Assembly (NCBI GenBank): GCA_038049695.1
Contig: CP142453.1
Coordinates: forward strand, 34,514,501-34,578,500
Length of the DNA stretch: 64,000 nt
Reading direction: 5' to 3'
DNA from: Cinnamomum chago
Taxonomy: Eukaryota; Streptophyta; Magnoliopsida; Laurales; Lauraceae
Position numbers and translations under genes: made by a program. The notes below the pieces were generated by a model that searched no databases, was not told the DNA's origin, and was given only the letters and a program-made list of their open reading frames with translations. Below, one piece after another: positions 42,387 to 53,813 of the stretch (positions are counted from its first letter, which is position 1; the number at the start of each line of letters is the position of its first letter).

Positions 42387-44307
42387 TGTTAGGTCTTTTG
42401 TTTTTGCAATTTGATGGATGCATTTGCACTTTAGCATCATTTGGATTCACACACTAGCATTGTTTTAGAAAACCTTGAAATCTAGTTTTATACATGCATA
42501 GCTTTTAAGATTTGGAAAAGTCTTTGCTTTATGCATGTTTTGGTTTTTAAGTTGGATGCATTGGTTTTGAAACCCAAACTCTTTTTGAAAACCTATTTCC
42601 TTGTGCACTACTTTTGGAAAATCATGTTAGGTATTTAGGTTTGAGGTTTGCATACTTTCAGCACCTTTAGAATCAGTTTTGTATGCAATTTCATTTGAAA
42701 AGAGTTTTTCTCAAATCTAGCTAGCCTATGGTTTTAAAGTTTTCAAATTTGTTTAGGCTTCTTATATTCATGTTTTAATAACCTTTAGAATCTCTAAAAC
42801 ATGTATTTAAGCTTGATTTAATGGCCCAAAAGGTCCCCCATAGAAATACCTTCAAATAGGCAAAAATTGAATTTTTGCAAAATGGGGTGTCTCGGCAGTG
42901 TCGCCGGTCGACCGAGACCTGTGTCCCGGTCGACCGGGAACACTGTCGGGCAAGTGGAAAGTTTCTGTGCAGAAATTTTCCAACGGTCAGAAATATGACC
43001 GTTGTGTTGTCCCGGTCGACCGACACCTCTAGGTCGACCGAGACAACTAGCCGTTGGACTGTTTTTTGCCTATAAAGTCCATTCATTTCCAACTTCTCAA
43101 ATGTTGAACAAATGAGCCTTTGAGAGCATTTTGGAGCCAAACAAAGAGGAAGAAGTTGGAAAGGCTAGGAGGTCATTAGGAGAGCTAAAGCTTGGATTAA
43201 TGAGTTAAACCACCAAGTAAGCTTTACCTTTTGTTAATCATAGTTTTCATGTCTTGTTTAAGTAATTGGTAAATGTTTTTGTACATGATAACTATGAAGT
43301 GATGAATCCATTCTTCTCTTAATCTTTGATGTAATTAAGATTGGATTCTTTACTTTGTTTCAATCCAAGTTTTTTTTTTAAAACCTTCTTAATCATGCCT
43401 AGGTTAAATCTTTGATTTTCTTTACATGCATGATTCTTTGTCTTGGTTGAAACTTGCTTGTTGTTTTCATTCATTTAAACATTAGTAAAATCTAATTGTT
43501 TTTGAAAACAACATTGCACATGCATCACATGTTCTAAGTTAGTCTTTTACATACAACTTGTGATTCTTGATTTTCATATCATAAACAAGTTATTAAAACA
43601 TACATGTGATTTGCATTAGACTTCATTCAAATCTTTTATATGTCTTAAACTTTGAATTGCTTTGAGCATACATATGAATGAGCCTTCATTTTAAACTTGA
43701 TTGAAGTCATCACACACACACCTCATAAGCATACATCTTTGCATTCATAGAGTGTTTGTGTGAGTTTGTAATTCACTTTCATATCCGCCTATTTAGAGGC
43801 AATTTACTTGAGCTTAAATTGTAATCTCTTAGAGTGTTGAGTAAACACTTCCTTAGAGAATTATTGATTTGTAAAGGTTATTGCTTAGCCTAAGAAAAGC
43901 ATCTTGTAAGGTTATTGCTTAGCCTAAGAAAAGCATTTTGTAAAGGTTATTGCTTAGCCTAGAAAAGCACATTGTAAGGTTGTTGTTGAGCCTAGAAAAA
44001 CAACATTGTATAGGTTATTGCTTAGCCTTTGAAAAAGCATACATAGTGGAAATCCGGTGGGGTGATTGGATTCACAAGCCGGTAGTGGATGTAGGCATTG
44101 AGGCCGAACCACTATAAACATTGGTGTTGTGGTGCATGCTATGTGGTGATTGTATTTGTATTAGCTTCCGCATTTTGTTTGTTAATCATCACATGTGACT
44201 AGTTTATGCTAAGAAGTTAAAATTGGTCATAATTAGTCATAGTTGTAGCTCACCCTATTCACCCCCCCCCCCCCCCCCTCTAGGGTTAGGATCCTCGTGG
44301 ACTTTCA
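42387..44307 (+). mobile_element. LTR 2 (middle) of copy B
   Basis: 1921 bp, same termini as LTR 1. It differs from LTR 1 at CAAATCTAG versus CAAATCAAG (near 42717) and by a 17-base C run. It serves both as 3' LTR of body 1 and 5' LTR of body 2. Confidence 0.93.
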
Positions 44308-44309
44308 AT

Positions 44310-44322
44310 TGGTATCAGAGCC
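44310..44322 (+). other. Primer binding site, body 2
   Basis: TGGTATCAGAGCC, same position relative to the LTR as in body 1. Confidence 0.9.
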
Positions 44323-44422
44323 AAGTGCTCTATCCCTTAGGATCAAGTGTTTGGAACTCTTGATTAGGTGTAAAAACCTAGAGTTAAAACCCTAGAGTTG
44401 TGATTACTTGAAAATCATTTAA

Positions 44423-45985
44423 ATGGACTTCACTAGGCTAGACTTTGTAGATTCTTCTAGACCCCTCACTCTTCCTTCTTTTGGAGTTTCAAACTCTCAA
44501 ACTAATGAAAATCAATTTGATCCAAAAGAAGAAGAAAATGAATATAATGAAGAAGACCTTCAACAAGCTTTTGAAGAATTATATGAAATATCCTTAAAGC
44601 TTGAAAAGAAAAACAAAAGTTTAAGGGAAGAATCTAAAAACCTAAACAAAGAGCTAGCATCTTCAAAAGATGAACTTAGAGAGAAAGAAGAAGTAATAAA
44701 ATGTCTAGACTCTAAGTTCATGATCTCTTTAAATAATCTATCTAACATTCAAGATGAACTAAAAGAATTAAAGATGGATTATGATAATGTCAATAAGGAA
44801 AATCTAAAACAAAGAGATCAATTACAAAGGCAAGATAAAGACTTTAACAATCTTGAATCTAAATTGACTATCTCTAAGGAAAATTTATCTAATGCTCAAG
44901 ATGAATTAAATGAGATTAAGATAAATTGTGATGAACTTAAAAATGAAAATTTGAACCTAAGAGATACAATTAAAAGACAAGATGAAAACATTAACTATTT
45001 AAAATCCAAGTTGACAATTTCCAATGAAAATTTGTCTAATGCTCAAAGTAATTTAAAAACTTTAGAACTTGGATCAAATGTTGTTAATGAGCTTAATTCT
45101 AAGTTAAAACTTGCCTATGAAGAGCTAAACAATTTTAAGGGAATTGAAAATGAACTAACAAAAGTTAAATATGAAAATTCAACCCTTAAAACCAAAGTCA
45201 CTCAACTTGAAAGCTATAAACAAAAGTATGAGTGCAAGTTTACCCAAAGTGAAGAGAAACTTGAAAAATTATTCAAATTGGGTAAATCTCATGGAGATAG
45301 GACGGGTCTTGGATTTAATAGGAATATGTCATATGACCCTAAATTCACCAACCCTTTTGTGAAAGGTGAGTCCTCATTCTCTAGCACTCACACTTCCTTG
45401 CCCAAAACAAAATGTGATTATTGTGGCAATGAAGGACACTTTAGGTTTGAGTGCAAACTAAGGAAAAGAAGCTATGTGTCTAAACCCATCTTTGAACTCA
45501 AGAAAGTAAAATCAAACTTGAAGGGTAAGACACTAAAAACAAAGGAAGACTCCATAAAGCTTAAACAAGTTAAACCAATTAACAAGGAGTCTCCAAAAAT
45601 AGATTCTAAAAAGGTTAAACAAGTCAAACCAAGTTTAAAAGAATCTATTAACAAAAAGCTTCTCAACCTACCTCCCTTAAGTCAAAACATGAAAGAACTT
45701 TTGAAGAAATTTACTAAGTTAAATCTAAATTTCAAAAGTCAAAGAAAGGGAGAAAATAAGAAGAAAAGAAATTTGAAGCAATCCCCTATGAAACAATCAC
45801 ACCAACTCTCTAAGACTAATCATCAATCTAAAATAGTCAAACCTCAAAGATTTGATGTTAAGTCTAAAAGAATTTATCAAGTCAAATCTCCTTTAGTTGG
45901 TGAGAACCCCAAACTAGACCTCAAAGTTCAACCCTCCCAAGACCTTAGGTGGATTCCTAAAGTTCGATACTTAGACAAACCTTAG
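44423..45985 (+). CDS. Gag-like coiled-coil CCHC protein, body 2
   Basis: This 520-codon ORF encodes a protein identical to the one at 38487-40049, offset by exactly 5936 bases. It has the same acidic leader, coiled coil (about 40-290), CX2CX4HX4C knuckle (331-344) and Lys-rich tail. The absence of any coding change between the two copies shows that the duplication is very recent, or that the copies have been homogenised. A transcript from LTR 2 would express this copy independently of body 1. Confidence 0.88.
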   Translation: MDFTRLDFVDSSRPLTLPSFGVSNSQTNENQFDPKEEENEYNEEDLQQAFEELYEISLKLEKKNKSLREESKNLNKELASSKDELREKEEVIKCLDSKFMISLNNLSNIQDELKELKMDYDNVNKENLKQRDQLQRQDKDFNNLESKLTISKENLSNAQDELNEIKINCDELKNENLNLRDTIKRQDENINYLKSKLTISNENLSNAQSNLKTLELGSNVVNELNSKLKLAYEELNNFKGIENELTKVKYENSTLKTKVTQLESYKQKYECKFTQSEEKLEKLFKLGKSHGDRTGLGFNRNMSYDPKFTNPFVKGESSFSSTHTSLPKTKCDYCGNEGHFRFECKLRKRSYVSKPIFELKKVKSNLKGKTLKTKEDSIKLKQVKPINKESPKIDSKKVKQVKPSLKESINKKLLNLPPLSQNMKELLKKFTKLNLNFKSQRKGENKKKRNLKQSPMKQSHQLSKTNHQSKIVKPQRFDVKSKRIYQVKSPLVGENPKLDLKVQPSQDLRWIPKVRYLDKP

Positions 45986-47920
45986 GGTCTTGAACCTCAT
46001 TGACCAACCTACTCTTTATTAGTTAAATCACTATGTTGGTCATGATTGCATTTGCATTTTGTTTCTTTTAGTTAGATTTCTTAAAATGCATTGCTTCTTT
46101 ATGATCATTTGATTTTGGTTTCATGCACCATTCTAAGTTACATGTCATGGTTTTCAAAATCTTTTGATTATAATCTCATCATGTTTGATTTGCTTTTTGC
46201 TTGCATTTAGTTTTATGTTTTGCATTGCATTTCTACATGATTAATTGATTGTGATTTCAAAAGCTTTCATAGCTAGATTCTTCATAATCAATTGGATTTT
46301 CCATGGTTTTATAAGTTAAACTTTTATATGGAAAATTGTTTTGAAAAATCAACTTGTATTTGTTTCAATTAAGTTATATCTTCTAAAATACAAAGTTGAA
46401 AATTGATCTTCAAAATCATTCCTTTTATGCTCATTGTAGGATTTTGTTGATTTGAAGATTGTTTGAATGGAAATGCTCTATAACCTCTTTAGTTATATTC
46501 ATCTAAGCATGTTCCATGTTCTCATTTCCTTTTCTTTTGGTTTCATTATCTTAGAATTGGAAATGAATGTTGTTTGCATCTTTGCTTATTTAGTTATTCT
46601 TTTTATATGCAAATGACAATTGGTTCCATGTATGGTTGTGAACTTGTGATTTTTGTAGAAACCATACTAGAACCCAAATCCATCCTCTATGCCTTCTAGT
46701 CATTACTTTTTGGATGGTTATGATGTTGATTCATGTATACCTTCTTAATGTTGTCATCTTTATACATGTTTCAACTTCATAATAGTGTTCTTGATCACAT
46801 GAACCTATTTGAAATCCATTTCTTGTATTTCATAGTTATATCTCTTGTTTGATGGATTTCTTAGTGTTGAATTCATATGATCTAGACACTTTGGAAATTG
46901 CATGCATTACAAAGCTTTATCCTTTTGCATTGCAATTTGCCTTGTTCATCACTATGCTCTTTAGGAATATCATTAAAAGTGATGAATATGCATTTATGAT
47001 GCTTGATGGTAGTTTATCACATCCTTGCTTTTACTCATGTTATCACATTCAATTGGTTTCATTTGGTATAACTTTCCATTGATTTCTTATCCAATTGATA
47101 TCTTATCTTGTGTATGTGATAGACCTTGTGTGCATTGGACTAAACTTGATAAGTAATATGATCATTCCATGTCACACACCATTAGCATCATAATGCTCAT
47201 GATTGCCTCCTCACTTGCTCTTATAGGTATATCTCATGACCACCATGTTTATGTGTTAATAATATTGGTTGGTTATTATTTGAGGTTGGCTTCATGATTG
47301 AATTTAATTTCACTCATCTTGCTCTTTAATAGTCATATTTATTGATTGAATGAAATGAGTTCAAAACCTTACATAGCATATGATTTTCATAAGTAATATT
47401 GATTGATGCTATGTTTGAGTAAACCCCATATCATGGATAGCTCTAATTTGGATTTCTCTTAATAGTTATACTTTTAAATCCATTTTAGAGTGATTGAGTT
47501 TATAGTCACATCCTTTAATCTCAATTGATATGTTTATTTCAATTGATATCCATGATTGCTTTTCCCATTAGACCTTGCTCTCTTTTGGTAATTTGATCAT
47601 ATGAGCTTTATAATTAAATGAATCTAATCCTTTCCTTGAAGTTAACCCTCACTTGGTTAAACCATCTACTTCTTGAATCTAATAGTTATATCTTGTCAAA
47701 AGCTTGACAAAAGAAGAGAATGGATTGAGGGGGAGTGTAAACCTTCATAGGAAGAATTAGTTTTGATCAAATTCACCCTTGGAATGCTAATGAGCCCTTA
47801 GAGTTAACTTCCATACATGATAGCCTGTTATATATTTCATTTTCGATTTCATTTGTTAACAGGTGCTACTAAAGGTATTTTCCTTATTTCATGTGTGTAG
47901 GTTCCTTTGCAATTTAATGT
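45986..47920 (+). other. Non-coding tail of body 2
   Basis: Same as 40050-41984. The only difference noticed is T at 46520 where body 1 has C (40584). Confidence 0.75.
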
Positions 47921-48321
47921 CAAAGGGGTAGAGAGTTTAAGTACTCAAAGATCTCCTACTCATCAAAGGGGGAGAGAGTTCGAGAGTTCAAGTACTCGAA
48001 GATCTCCTATCCATCAAAGGGGGAGAAAGCTTTCAAGTTCTCAAGAGGAGAAAGAAGCATGGTCAAAGGGGGAGAGCAAATAGAAGAAAGAAAGCTTGGA
48101 GCTAAAGAAGATGCTTGGCCATAGAGAGGAAGATGATAAGAAAGCTTGAAGAATGATCAAGCACCAAGCATCAAGAAGATTGAAGAAAAGAGCCCAAGAG
48201 CCCAAGCTAAGAGAAGGAGCATCCAAGAAGATTTCAAGACTTGTCCAGCTTAGGGGGAGCTGAAGACTTAGTGTGTAATTTCTATGATGAGTAAGTTGCC
48301 ATCAAATTGCAAAGGGGGAGA
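47921..48321 (+). other. Multiple polypurine tracts, body 2
   Basis: Same array as 41985-42385; the LTR-adjacent tract is 48311-48321. Confidence 0.85.
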
Positions 48322-48322
48322 T

Positions 48323-50244
48323 TGTTAGGTCTTTTGTTTTTGCAATTTGATGGATGCATTTGCACTTTAGCATCATTTGGATTCACACACTAGCATTGTT
48401 TTAGAAAACCTTGAAATCTAGTTTTATACATGCATAGCTTTTAAGATTTGGAAAAGTCTTTGCTTTATGCATGTTTTGGTTTTTAAGTTGGATGCATTGG
48501 TTTTGAAACCCAAACTCTTTTTGAAAACCTATTTCCTTGTGCACTACTTTTGGAAAATCATGTTAGGTATTTAGGTTTGAGGTTTGCATACTTTCAGCAC
48601 CTTTAGAATCAGTTTTGTATGCAATTTCATTTGAAAAGAGTTTTTCTCAAATCAAGCTAGCCTATGGTTTTAAAGTTTTCAAATTTGTTTAGGCTTCTTA
48701 TATTCATGTTTTAATAACCTTTAGAATCTCTAAAACATGTATTTAAGCTTGATTTAATGGCCCAAAAGGTCCCCCATAGAAATACCTTCAAATAGGCAAA
48801 AATTGAATTTTTGCAAAATGGGGTGTCTCGGCAGTGTCGCCGGTCGACCGAGACCTGTGTCCCGGTCGACCGGGAACACTGTCGGGCAAGTGGAAAGTTT
48901 CTGTGCAGAAATTTTCCAACGGTCAGAAATATGACCGTTGTGTTGTCCCGGTCGACCGACACCTCTAGGTCGACCGAGACAACTAGCCGTTGGACTGTTT
49001 TTTGCCTATAAAGTCCATTCATTTCCAACTTCTCAAATGTTGAACAAATGAGCCTTTGAGAGCATTTTGGAGCCAAACAAAGAGGAAGAAGTTGGAAAGG
49101 CTAGGAGGTCATTAGGAGAGCTAAAGCTTGGATTAATGAGTTAAACCACCAAGTAAGCTTTACCTTTTGTTAATCATAGTTTTCATGTCTTGTTTAAGTA
49201 ATTGGTAAATGTTTTTGTACATGATAACTATGAAGTGATGAATCCATTCTTCTCTTAATCTTTGATGTAATTAAGATTGGATTCTTTACTTTGTTTCAAT
49301 CCAAGTTTTTTTTTTAAAACCTTCTTAATCATGCCTAGGTTAAATCTTTGATTTTCTTTACATGCATGATTCTTTGTCTTGGTTGAAACTTGCTTGTTGT
49401 TTTCATTCATTTAAACATTAGTAAAATCTAATTGTTTTTTAAAACAACATTGCACATGCATCACATGTTCTAAGTTAGTCTTTTACATACAACTTGTGAT
49501 TCTTGATTTTCATATCATAAACAAGTTATTAAAACATACATGTGATTTGCATTAGACTTCATTCAAATCTTTTATATGTCTTAAACTTTGAATTGCTTTG
49601 AGCATACATATGAATGAGCCTTCATTTTAAACTTGATTGAAGTCATCACACACACACCTCATAAGCATACATCTTTGCATTCATAGAGTGTTTGTGTGAG
49701 TTTGTAATTCACTTTCATATCCGCCTATTTAGAGGCAATTTACTTGAGCTTAAATTGTAATCTCTTAGAGTGTTGAGTAAACACTTCCTTAGAGAATTAT
49801 TGATTTGTAAAGGTTATTGCTTAGCCTAAGAAAAGCATCTTGTAAGGTTATTGCTTAGCCTAAGAAAAGCATTTTGTAAAGGTTATTGCTTAGCCTAGAA
49901 AAGCACATTGTAAGGTTGTTGTTGAGCCTAGAAAAACAACATTGTATAGGTTATTGCTTAGCCTTTGAAAAAGCATACATAGTGGAAATCCGGTGGGGTG
50001 ATTGGATTCACAAGCCGGTAGTGGATGTAGGCATTGAGGCCGAACCACTATAAACATTGGTGTTGTGGTGCATGCTATGTGGTGATTGTATTTGTATTAG
50101 CTTCCGCATTTTGTTTGTTAATCATCACATGTGACTAGTTTATGCTAAGAAGTTAAAATTGGTCATAATTAGTCATAGTTGTAGCTCACCCTATTCACCC
50201 CCCCCCCCCCCCCCCTCTAGGGTTAGGATCCTCGTGGACTTTCA
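48323..50244 (+). mobile_element. LTR 3 of copy B
   Basis: 1922 bp. It matches LTR 1 except for T in place of G near 49440 and an 18-base C run. It is followed directly by the ATAGT duplication. Confidence 0.93.
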
Positions 50245-50249
50245 ATAGT
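50245..50249. repeat. Target duplication ATAGT of the tandem element, right
   Basis: Matches 36451-36455. The Copia LTR sequence resumes at 50250. Confidence 0.9.
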
Positions 50250-51295
50250 AACTTTCTAATTCCTTCCTTTTAGAGTTTAAATAAGAATAGAATCTTTATA
50301 ATACTTGGGCTAGCGTGGGGACCACTAGGGATTCCTTAGAAAGCTTGCTCCAATTGGGACACGCGACCCCACATCTCATGTGTAATCCGGGCCCATAGTT
50401 AATTTCAAATAACACACTATATAAATGCAATTGCACTCCAGTCTTAGGAATAAATTACAATGAATGCCTTAAACTTCTCAATTACCACAAGTAGACCCCT
50501 CTATCATTATCCATGGATCAATGGGAATAAATCTGTCTCATCCAATCTTAGATCTACATCTTATTATCCTTAAGCCTCAATTAATTACAGTGATCATCAG
50601 TACCATCCAATTAACTCTTAATCGAGATGGGTGTGCACTTACTAATGATAAATCCATTAATTGGCATAAGGGGATAATGTTGATAGATTCCATCTTGATC
50701 ATTGCATGTTCCCACAGTCCTACTACCACGTACCCAAGACACCGAGGTGTTGACCTCCAGTTGGCCTCACTCATTGGTGACTCAAAGCAAATGAATAGAC
50801 AGAAACTTGAGTTCATCAATGTCTCAGGATTGAGAGCCTATTGCTAGGGAATTATGAGAGCAGTCCTTAAATCGAGACAGTATTTCATAAGGTGCTTCTC
50901 ATTGTCCTTCAATACATCCAATGTACCAATACTATGATCCAGAATCTTACATTCTGATGATCGAGACAGATCACACTATCTCATAGTGATCAAAGTACTG
51001 CATCCTTGTCAAATGAGATGCTCAGTCTCATCACTGGTTGTGAAGATATTTTTAAGTACAAGATCTGTGACACATGTCTCCCGTATGTGGATCCCATCAA
51101 TATACATATATCACATCTAATATACTAATGGGACCCGGTTCATCTCATGAACCATTATGTCATATGTATTGGTCATGTGCATTAAGTAATAAATCACCAT
51201 TCATCTCATGAAAGGAAAGCATGATTATATTGATAAATAAAGAAATTAATCAATTTATTACATCAAATGATGGATTGAGACCATACAATCTAATA
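50250..51295 (-). mobile_element. Copia solo LTR, right part
   Basis: Reverse complement of the first ~1050 bases of the LTR at 5359-7121. It ends ...CTAATA, so the terminal CA is mutated to TA. Together with 35827-36455 it gives about 1675 bp, close to the 1763 bp of the plus-strand copy. No internal Copia sequence is present, and GTTTC flanks both ends, so this is a solo LTR left by recombination between two LTRs. Confidence 0.88.
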
Positions 51296-51300
51296 GTTTC
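51296..51300. repeat. Target duplication GTTTC of the Copia solo LTR, right
   Basis: Matches 35822-35826. Gypsy protease-region coding sequence starts immediately after it. Confidence 0.85.
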
Positions 51301-53564
51301 AAATGGGGTAAGTGATTTTCCACTAATTCATGAATGTAACTAATGTGAAAAATCCCATCATCCTCATCAGGAGGTTGCTTACTGAAATTAAAAATGTTCA
51401 CTTGGACTGTCATGGTCCCAAAAGAAATTTGCATCACTCCATTCCTACAATTGATCAAGGCATTAGAGGTGGCTAGGAATGGTCTTCCCAAAATTACTGG
51501 AATTTTGGGTTCAGTCCCAGATGTGTGTTTGGTATCCAAGACAACAAAACCGACAGGGAACACAAAGTCTCCGACTTTGATAAGAACATCTTCAACTACC
51601 CCCTTGGGGTATCGAATTGATGCATCAGCCAATTGCAAGGTCACATGGGTCTTTTTCAACTCTCCCAAACCTAATTCTTCATAAATAGAGTTTGGAAGAA
51701 GATTCACACTTGCACCCAAGTCTAGCAAAGCTTTGTCTGTGTGATGGTCCCATATCTGGCAAGAAATGTTAGGACACCCTGGGTCCTTATATTTGATTGG
51801 AGTTGGGCAAGAAATGACCGAGCTAACTTGTTGGGCTAGAAAAGCCTTCTTGGGCACATTAGTAGCCCTTTTGAAGGTGCAAAGGTCCTTCAGAAATTTT
51901 GTATAGGGCGAAATCCGTTGGATAGCATCAAGTAGTGGGATATTAATCCGCACTTGTTTGAATACTTCAAACATTTTATCTAACTGAACAGTTGGTTTTG
52001 CTGGGCGTAGCCTCTGTGGGTATGGTGCCTTAGGAACATAGGTCCTAGGAGTGGGCTCACTAGGAGATGGTTTAGCATTGACTAAGTTCTCTGGTTCTAA
52101 TACAGGTTCGGCATTCGCACTTGATTCCTTAGTTTCCACTATCTCACTTGATTCTTCCTCACGTTCCTTAGGTAGTTCCACCTTGTTATCAACCTGTGTA
52201 CCCGACCTAAGAGTGATGATGGATTGGACTTGTTCCAGGCTTTTTCCTTTAGGATCATGAACGACTTGGCCCTTGGGATTAGGTTCGGGTTGACTAGGGA
52301 AGGTTCCCTTGTCTCTGGCACTGATGGAGTTGGCCAGTTGGCCCATTTGATATTCCAATTTTGCAAGGGTTTGAGTGTGGCCATTCAAAAGTTGAGTAGT
52401 GGTCTGAGACAATTGGGCCGTGGTTTGAGTCAGGAGTTTCATGGCCTTTTCTAACGAATCTACCCTCTGGGTCAATGGATTGGAGTTGAAATTGGGCTTT
52501 TGGAAACCGGGTGGGGCATTGACTTGAGATTGATTGAGCTGAAATTAAGTGGACTGAGATGGGCCACCTTGAGTTGGTCCTTTGGTCCAAGAAAAGTTCG
52601 GGTTGTCCCTTCAACCTGGATTGTAGGTGTTAGAGTACGGGTCATACCTCTGACGATTATCAAAACGAGTGTTTTGATATAGCGCATTAACCTCCTCAAC
52701 AGATTCGGTCTGACCCAAAGTTGTTGGGTCAATCCCTCCATTCATGGCCTGATTATATTTCAATGACTCCAAAGTGTTTGGAGCGGGCTTTTGGTTCAGC
52801 TCTAAGGCCTCTATTCTCCTTACCAGAGTGGCTAATTTGGCCTCTGCCTCAATTTTGGGTTCAATCTTGAACATCCCCCCTTTTCTAAGAATGGTGGGTT
52901 TGATGGGCTCCCTCTTGATAGGGGCCCACTGCAATGTCTTTTCAGTTTTATCTTCCAAAAATGTCCAAGCTTCTTCTGCTGTTTTCTGTGTAAAATTCCC
53001 ACTACAGAAAGATTCCACCATTTGTTTAGTTGGGTAATCCATGCCTTCATACACAATTTGGACTAATCGGATTTTTTCAAACCCATGGTGCGGACACTGG
53101 ATTAAGAGGTCCTTGAATCGTTCCAAATAATTGTAAAGCGTCTCCCCTTCCATTTGATGGAATCCATTGATGGCCTGCCTAATCGAAGCGGTTTTTTGCT
53201 TGGAGTAGAATTTTTTGTAAAATTCTTCGACTAGCTTGGCCCATGTAGTGATGGACCCTGCCTGTAAGGCATAAAGCCAAGCTTTAGCCTTCTCTTTTAA
53301 GGAAAAAGGAAATAATCTAAGTTTAAGGGCCTCCTCAGTCATGTGATTGATTCCTATGGTCCCACAAATGTCTTCAAATTCCCTAACATGTTGATATGGG
53401 TTTTACTGGTCTAGCCCACGAAATACTGAGAGCATCTGAATTATACCAGATTTCAACTCAAATGTGGCATTGGTCTGAGGTAGGGTGATGCAGGACGGTT
53501 GAGTTGTCCTAGTGGGGTACATATAGTCCTTCAAAGTTATGGGTGGGTCCACTTGATCAGCCAT
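51301..53564 (-). pseudogene. Gypsy Gag and protease, broken
   Basis: The start codon is at 53562-53564. A retrotransposon Gag domain (ALKLRLFPFSLKEKAKAWLY, KQKTASIRQAINGFHQMEGE) lies at about 53340-52950. A Gln/Asn-rich linker leads to the retropepsin, whose active site is DLGASVNLLP near 51710, followed by VILGRPFL near 51500. The reading frame is interrupted by TAA at 53403-53405, TGA at 52611-52613 and TAA at 52545-52547. It stops at 51300 against the solo LTR; similarity to the same polyprotein resumes at 35821. Domain style (aspartic protease DLGAS, long Gag) fits the Athila/Tat branch. Confidence 0.9.
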
Positions 53565-53808
53565 CCTAATAATTTCTTCAAAGATGGAAGACTTTCCAAC
53601 AATGGTTAAGGCTAATTCGGGTTATATCCTGATTAACCTTTTACTCTTGCGTACCCACAGTTTCTCTCTCTCAGGTCTAGAGCGCATGCATCGGGTTCAA
53701 CCTTAAAGAAATGCAAGCCTATTCTATATGCGGGGCCCTAATGGTCTTACTAGATGATGCACAAGCAGTCAAGCACAAAGATTGAGCACAAGAAATTATC
53801 CTAGGGTT
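53565..53808 (-). other. Gypsy leader, part next to gag
   Basis: Untranslated leader of the Athila-type element between the gag start and the insertion point of copy C. It continues at 61590. Confidence 0.7.
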
Positions 53809-53813
53809 AACCT
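53809..53813. repeat. Target duplication AACCT of copy C, left
   Basis: Matches 61585-61589 exactly. Confidence 0.9.

Larger units (their letters stand above)
36456..50244 (+). mobile_element. Tandem gag-only LTR retrotransposon (copy B): LTR-body-LTR-body-LTR
   Basis: Three LTRs (36456-38371, 42387-44307, 48323-50244) separate two bodies of exactly 4015 bp each (38372-42386 and 44308-48322). One pair of ATAGT duplications flanks the whole 13789-bp unit and none occurs inside, so it entered as a single target event. Each body has a PBS, one Gag-like gene, a long non-coding tail and several polypurine tracts. No protease, integrase, reverse transcriptase or RNase H can be found in either body. 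The structure fits the non-autonomous class called TR-GAG. The coiled-coil Gag, multiple PPTs and LTR palindromes point to descent from a Sirevirus-type Copia element; that link is inferred. Confidence 0.92.

Noticed and set aside
42775..43140. 121-codon minus-strand ORF in the LTR, also at 36844-37209 and 48711-49076
   Set aside because: It lies antisense over the palindrome/TATA region, has no domain and is disrupted in copies A and C. It is identical three times only because the LTRs are identical.
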